Shown here: positions 60,949 to 64,000 of the stretch, piece by piece
Layout: the number at the start of each line of letters is the position of its first letter
How positions within the stretch are numbered: position 1 is the first letter of the stretch
From: UBA3210 sp963610315
Lineage (GTDB): Bacteria; Bacillota_I; Bacilli_A; RFN20; CAG-449
Reading direction: 5' to 3'
Assembly (NCBI GenBank): GCA_963610315.1
Contig: CAVDMV010000001.1
Span: 62,001-126,000 of the forward strand
Length of the DNA: 64,000 nucleotides
Made by a program: the position numbers and the translations under genes
Notes under the pieces: model-generated
Database searches by the model: none
The model's input: only the letters and a program-made list of their open reading frames with translations
What the model was told of the DNA's origin: nothing

Positions 60949-63857
60949 TACTTGCTAGCTTCCTTACTAGCTTTCTTTTGAGCTTTTTTCCATTCCTTAT
61001 GTGCTTTTTCTGATGCTTTTTCTTCAGCAGTATGTTTACCAAATTTAATTTTTACTGCACGTTTAATTGCATATGGAAGGATATATTTAAATTTATCTTC
61101 AGATTTAACCATCTTTGTGCATTCTGGATGATCTCTAACTAAAGTAATTGCATCGAACATACATTTTGTTGTACAAATACCGCAGCCAATACATTTATTT
61201 CCATCAACTACTGATGCACCACAAGATAAACATCTTGCTGTTTCAATCTTAACTTGTTCTTCAGTTAATGTTAAATGAGCATCTTTAAATGATGATTTTT
61301 GATCAATTGAAGTATCTAGTCCTGCTTCTTGTCTACCAGCAGTATCATAAGAATCAACTTTAATATTGTTCTTATCTAGCATAATGAAGTCTCTTCTATT
61401 TCTACCAATTGTTAATGAAGCATGTTCATGAACATATCTATGGAGAGATTCAGCCGCGCATTTACCAGCTTCAATTGCATCAATCGCGAATTTTGGTCCT
61501 GTATAGACATCACCACCGACGAAGATATCTTCTTCAGCAGTTTGATATGTTAATTTATCGGCGATTGGATAATTTCCGTGCCAATAAGTTACTTTAGTTC
61601 CTTTTAATAAGTCACCCCAGACGATGCTTTGACCAATTGCGAAGATAACGTGACGAGCATTAACTTCGATTGTTTCATTTTCATCGTATTGAGGATTGAA
61701 TTTACCTGTTGCATCTTTAGTAGATGTACATCTCTTAAAGACAACGCCTCTAACAGCACCTAATTCATCCTTAAGAACTTCTTTTGGTCCCCAAGCATTA
61801 TTAATTTCAATATTTTCTTCAAGAGTTTCACTAATTTCTTCATTTGAAGCAGGCATTTCTTCACGTGTTTCAAGTGAGAACATACTGACTTTAGAAGCAC
61901 CAAATCTTAAAGCAGTTCTTGCGCAGTCAACTGCAACGTTACCTCCGCCAACGACAACGACTTCACCATCAAGTTTTTGAGATAAATCTTCTGCCGCATT
62001 ATGTAAGAAATTAACTGCAATATCAACACCTTTCGCGTCTTCTCCGTCAATACCAGGTAATCTACCACCTTGGCAACCAATTGCGACATAGAAAGCTTGA
62101 TAGCCTTGTTTTCTTAATTCTTCAATTGTGACATCTTTACCGACTTCAACACCAGTCTTAATTTCAACGCCGAGTTCTCTAATTACATCAATTTCAGCTT
62201 CGATAACATCTTTTTCAAGTTTATATGATGGAATACCATAAGTTAACATACCACCACATTTTTTATTCTTTTCAAAAATTGTTGGTTTATAACCTTTAGT
62301 TGCTAAATAATAAGCACATGATAAACCAGCAGGACCAGCACCGATAATCGCGATTTTTTGTTCCCAATGATCTAATCTATTTGAAGCAATAGTCACTTCT
62401 GGAATATAACGAGTTTCTGCTTTTAAATCTTGTTCAGCAAGGAATTTTTTAACCGCATCAATAGAAACAGCTTTATCGATATTACCTCTAGTACAAGCTT
62501 CTTCACAACGTTTATTACAAATACGTCCGCAGATAGCTGGAAGTGGATTATCTTTCTTAATTAATGCTAACGCATCTTTATATCTACCTTCAGCTGCAAG
62601 TTTTAAATAGCCTTGAACTGCAACGTGAGCAGGACAAGCAGTTTTACAAGGAGCAGTACCTGTTTCATAACAGTTAATTCTATTGTTATCACGATAATTT
62701 TCATCGTATTTATCTCTACCCCAACTCATATTGTCAGGTAATTCATGTTTTGGATAAACAACTTGAGAACCATCTTTCTTACATAATTTTTGACCTAATT
62801 TAACTGCACCAGCTGGGCAATATTCAACGCACTTACCACAAGCGACACATTTTTTAGCATCGACATGAGCAGTATAAGCACTACGTGACATATTTGGAGT
62901 ATTGAATAATTGAGATGTTCTTAAAGCATTACAAATGTTAACATTACAGTTACAAATACCGAAGATTTTATTTTCTCCATCAATATTAGTGATTTGATGA
63001 ACGAAACCATTATCTTCTGCAATTTTTAAAATACGCATTGCCTCTTCATAACTAATATCGTGGCCTTTACCTGTTTCACGGCAATAATCTGCAAAATCAC
63101 CAACACCGATACACCAGTTGTATTGATCATCCGCGCAGCCTTCATCTAAAGCCGCTCTAGAAGCTCTACAAGAACATTGACCAACACCGATATGGCCTTC
63201 ATATTTCTTTAACCAATATGATAAGTGTTCTAAATCCATGGAAGTATTTTCCATTTCGATCGCTTTTTCTACTGGGATGACGTGCATACCAACGCCACTA
63301 CCTCCTGGAGGAACTAATTGAGTAATTCCGTCAAGAGGAATAAAAGTCATTCTTTCAAAGAAAGAAGCGACAGCTGGATGTTCTCTTAAACGTGGATTAT
63401 CCATCTTCTTTCCATCAGGAGTAATAAATTTTTCATCCATATTGAATAATTCAGCACTACCTGGAACGAATAATGGTAAAACATATCTTCTTTCACTTTG
63501 AGGAGCAGTTCTACCATTGTGGTCATAGTGATAACCATAATCATATTCAAGTAAACCAATATATGACATTTCATCTAATAATTTTTGGAAATGTTCTTTA
63601 TCTTTTGCTTGATTAGGATTCATTTTACATAAATCTTCAAAAGTATAGTGATGTCTTACTTTCATTGTTAAAGCAACATCTGCCATTTCGTCTGTTACGA
63701 TATCAGCAAGTCCCCAATATTCAGGATCTTCAACTTTAACACCATGTAATTTATGGTCTAAAACGTCAGTAATCTTCTTTCCTAATTTAACAATCTTTTC
63801 ATTTGCGACTTTGTCACTCATATGTGGTGGGACAACTTTTTTACTCATTTCTGGCAT
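60948..63857 (-). CDS. Multi-cluster iron-sulfur flavoprotein (GltD/NfnB-like core)
   Basis: A 969-residue protein with an unusual N-terminal domain (about 1-330) rich in cysteines (Cys228, 230, 241, 249, 302, 304, 309). A 4Fe-4S ferredoxin motif follows (Cys337, 340, 343, 347). Then comes a GltD-type N-terminal cluster domain (Cys404-455), an FAD site (GAGPAG, 506-511), a pyridine nucleotide site (VVGGGNVAVD, about 636-645) and a C-terminal ferredoxin domain (Cys876-899). It would move electrons between NAD(P)H and iron-sulfur carriers. It lies between hypB and hypA, so a link to hydrogenase is inferred. The substrate is uncertain. Confidence 0.78.
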   Translation of the reverse strand: MPEMSKKVVPPHMSDKVANEKIVKLGKKITDVLDHKLHGVKVEDPEYWGLADIVTDEMADVALTMKVRHHYTFEDLCKMNPNQAKDKEHFQKLLDEMSYIGLLEYDYGYHYDHNGRTAPQSERRYVLPLFVPGSAELFNMDEKFITPDGKKMDNPRLREHPAVASFFERMTFIPLDGITQLVPPGGSGVGMHVIPVEKAIEMENTSMDLEHLSYWLKKYEGHIGVGQCSCRASRAALDEGCADDQYNWCIGVGDFADYCRETGKGHDISYEEAMRILKIAEDNGFVHQITNIDGENKIFGICNCNVNICNALRTSQLFNTPNMSRSAYTAHVDAKKCVACGKCVEYCPAGAVKLGQKLCKKDGSQVVYPKHELPDNMSWGRDKYDENYRDNNRINCYETGTAPCKTACPAHVAVQGYLKLAAEGRYKDALALIKKDNPLPAICGRICNKRCEEACTRGNIDKAVSIDAVKKFLAEQDLKAETRYIPEVTIASNRLDHWEQKIAIIGAGPAGLSCAYYLATKGYKPTIFEKNKKCGGMLTYGIPSYKLEKDVIEAEIDVIRELGVEIKTGVEVGKDVTIEELRKQGYQAFYVAIGCQGGRLPGIDGEDAKGVDIAVNFLHNAAEDLSQKLDGEVVVVGGGNVAVDCARTALRFGASKVSMFSLETREEMPASNEEISETLEENIEINNAWGPKEVLKDELGAVRGVVFKRCTSTKDATGKFNPQYDENETIEVNARHVIFAIGQSIVWGDLLKGTKVTYWHGNYPIADKLTYQTAEEDIFVGGDVYTGPKFAIDAIEAGKCAAESLHRYVHEHASLTIGRNRRDFIMLDKNNIKVDSYDTAGRQEAGLDTSIDQKSSFKDAHLTLTEEQVKIETARCLSCGASVVDGNKCIGCGICTTKCMFDAITLVRDHPECTKMVKSEDKFKYILPYAIKRAVKIKFGKHTAEEKASEKAHKEWKKAQKKASKEASK

Positions 63858-63860
63858 ACA

Positions 63861-64000
63861 CTACTCTCCTTTTTTTATGCTTTCAATTTTATTTTTTATC
63901 CAAGATGCTAATTCATTAACTCCTTCCCCAGTTTTCGCGGAGATTAATAATATATCTGCATTAGGATTATCGAGTTTTATTCTTTCTTTGCTTTTTTCAA
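63861..64000 (-). CDS. hypB: Hydrogenase nickel incorporation protein HypB, C-terminus (partial)
   Basis: The last 45 codons are inside the window; the gene enters from the right edge. The visible end ADILLISAKTGEGVNELASWI matches the last strand and helix of the HypB GTPase, where SAKTGEG is the G5-like motif. HypB supplies GTP-dependent nickel insertion with HypA. It ends 3 bases before the flavoprotein gene. Confidence 0.8.
   Translation of the reverse strand, partial: EKSKERIKLDNPNADILLISAKTGEGVNELASWIKNKIESIKKGE

Noticed and set aside
1..64000. CRISPR arrays, insertion sequences, prophage or integrated elements
   Set aside because: No regularly spaced repeats, transposases, integrases or phage structural genes were seen. 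The window is core chromosome apart from a few accessory genes.

Overview
The window is about 30% GC (by eye), densely coded and mostly on the minus strand. It looks like the chromosome of a low-GC Bacillota bacterium near the Erysipelotrichia / RF39 / Acholeplasma-like groups. The gene set is core Bacilli: DnaB-DnaI primosome loaders, DivIB-FtsA-FtsZ, a fused SecDF, Prp beside L27, T-box leaders on hisS and thrS, UPF0154, and an RSH (p)ppGpp enzyme. Tryptophan is TGG throughout, so the code is standard, but of 60 stop codons I could read only one is TGA; the rest are TAA or TAG. IspG (MEP isoprenoid pathway) and a division cluster argue against a true mollicute. A lipoprotein-type ATP synthase b subunit is a mollicute-like trait.

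Layout. 1-63: first codons of a C39-peptidase gene running off the left edge. 131-4758: parE-parC. 4854-8648: plsY, UPF0154, efp, an MBL-fold hydrolase, rpmG and ispG. 8697-13335: T-box leader, hisS, aspS and a DEAD-box helicase. 13346-17542: apt, relA-type RSH, an RluD-type pseudouridine synthase and a Nudix hydrolase. 17685-21638: pheS, pheT and a YceD-like gene. 21732-26626: divIB, ftsA, ftsZ plus a lipase-like protein and a small membrane protein. 26777-31867: mscS, recJ and secDF. 32095-36640: obgE, an M6-type lipoprotein protease, a 32-residue membrane protein and ruvAB. 36802-37724: rplU-prp-rpmA behind an L21-type leader. 37896-41516: dnaB-dnaI and a nuclease-helicase fusion. 41720-46250: pyk, a ROK kinase and T-box-thrS. 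46296-48506: a response regulator, an HPt protein, a free-standing FakA-like domain and a BspA-like lipoprotein. 48633-56468: the full F1Fo ATP synthase operon with a trailing membrane protein. 56490-57037: a group II intron-like RNA relic and three tRNAs. 57192-60468: an ATC-hydrolase-like protein, mgtE and a short trigger-factor-like protein. 60604-64000: hypA, a large iron-sulfur flavoprotein and the end of hypB.

How it fits together. The physiology suggested is anaerobic: hypB/hypA imply a nickel enzyme, most likely a [NiFe] hydrogenase outside the window. The flavoprotein between them could carry electrons between pyridine nucleotide and ferredoxin-type carriers. The ATP synthase c subunit has two carboxylates and the other residues of a Na+ site, so energy conservation may be sodium-coupled.

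Best candidates for undescribed biology: (1) a 23-codon leader ORF with two mutually exclusive RNA pairings in front of mgtE; (2) a 5' leader of the atp operon that resembles the terminal domains of a group II intron; (3) a response regulator / HPt / lone FakA-domain operon with no histidine kinase; (4) a PD-(D/E)XK-type nuclease fused to a DUF2075 helicase in the primosome-loader operon; (5) an iron-sulfur flavoprotein in the hyp operon.
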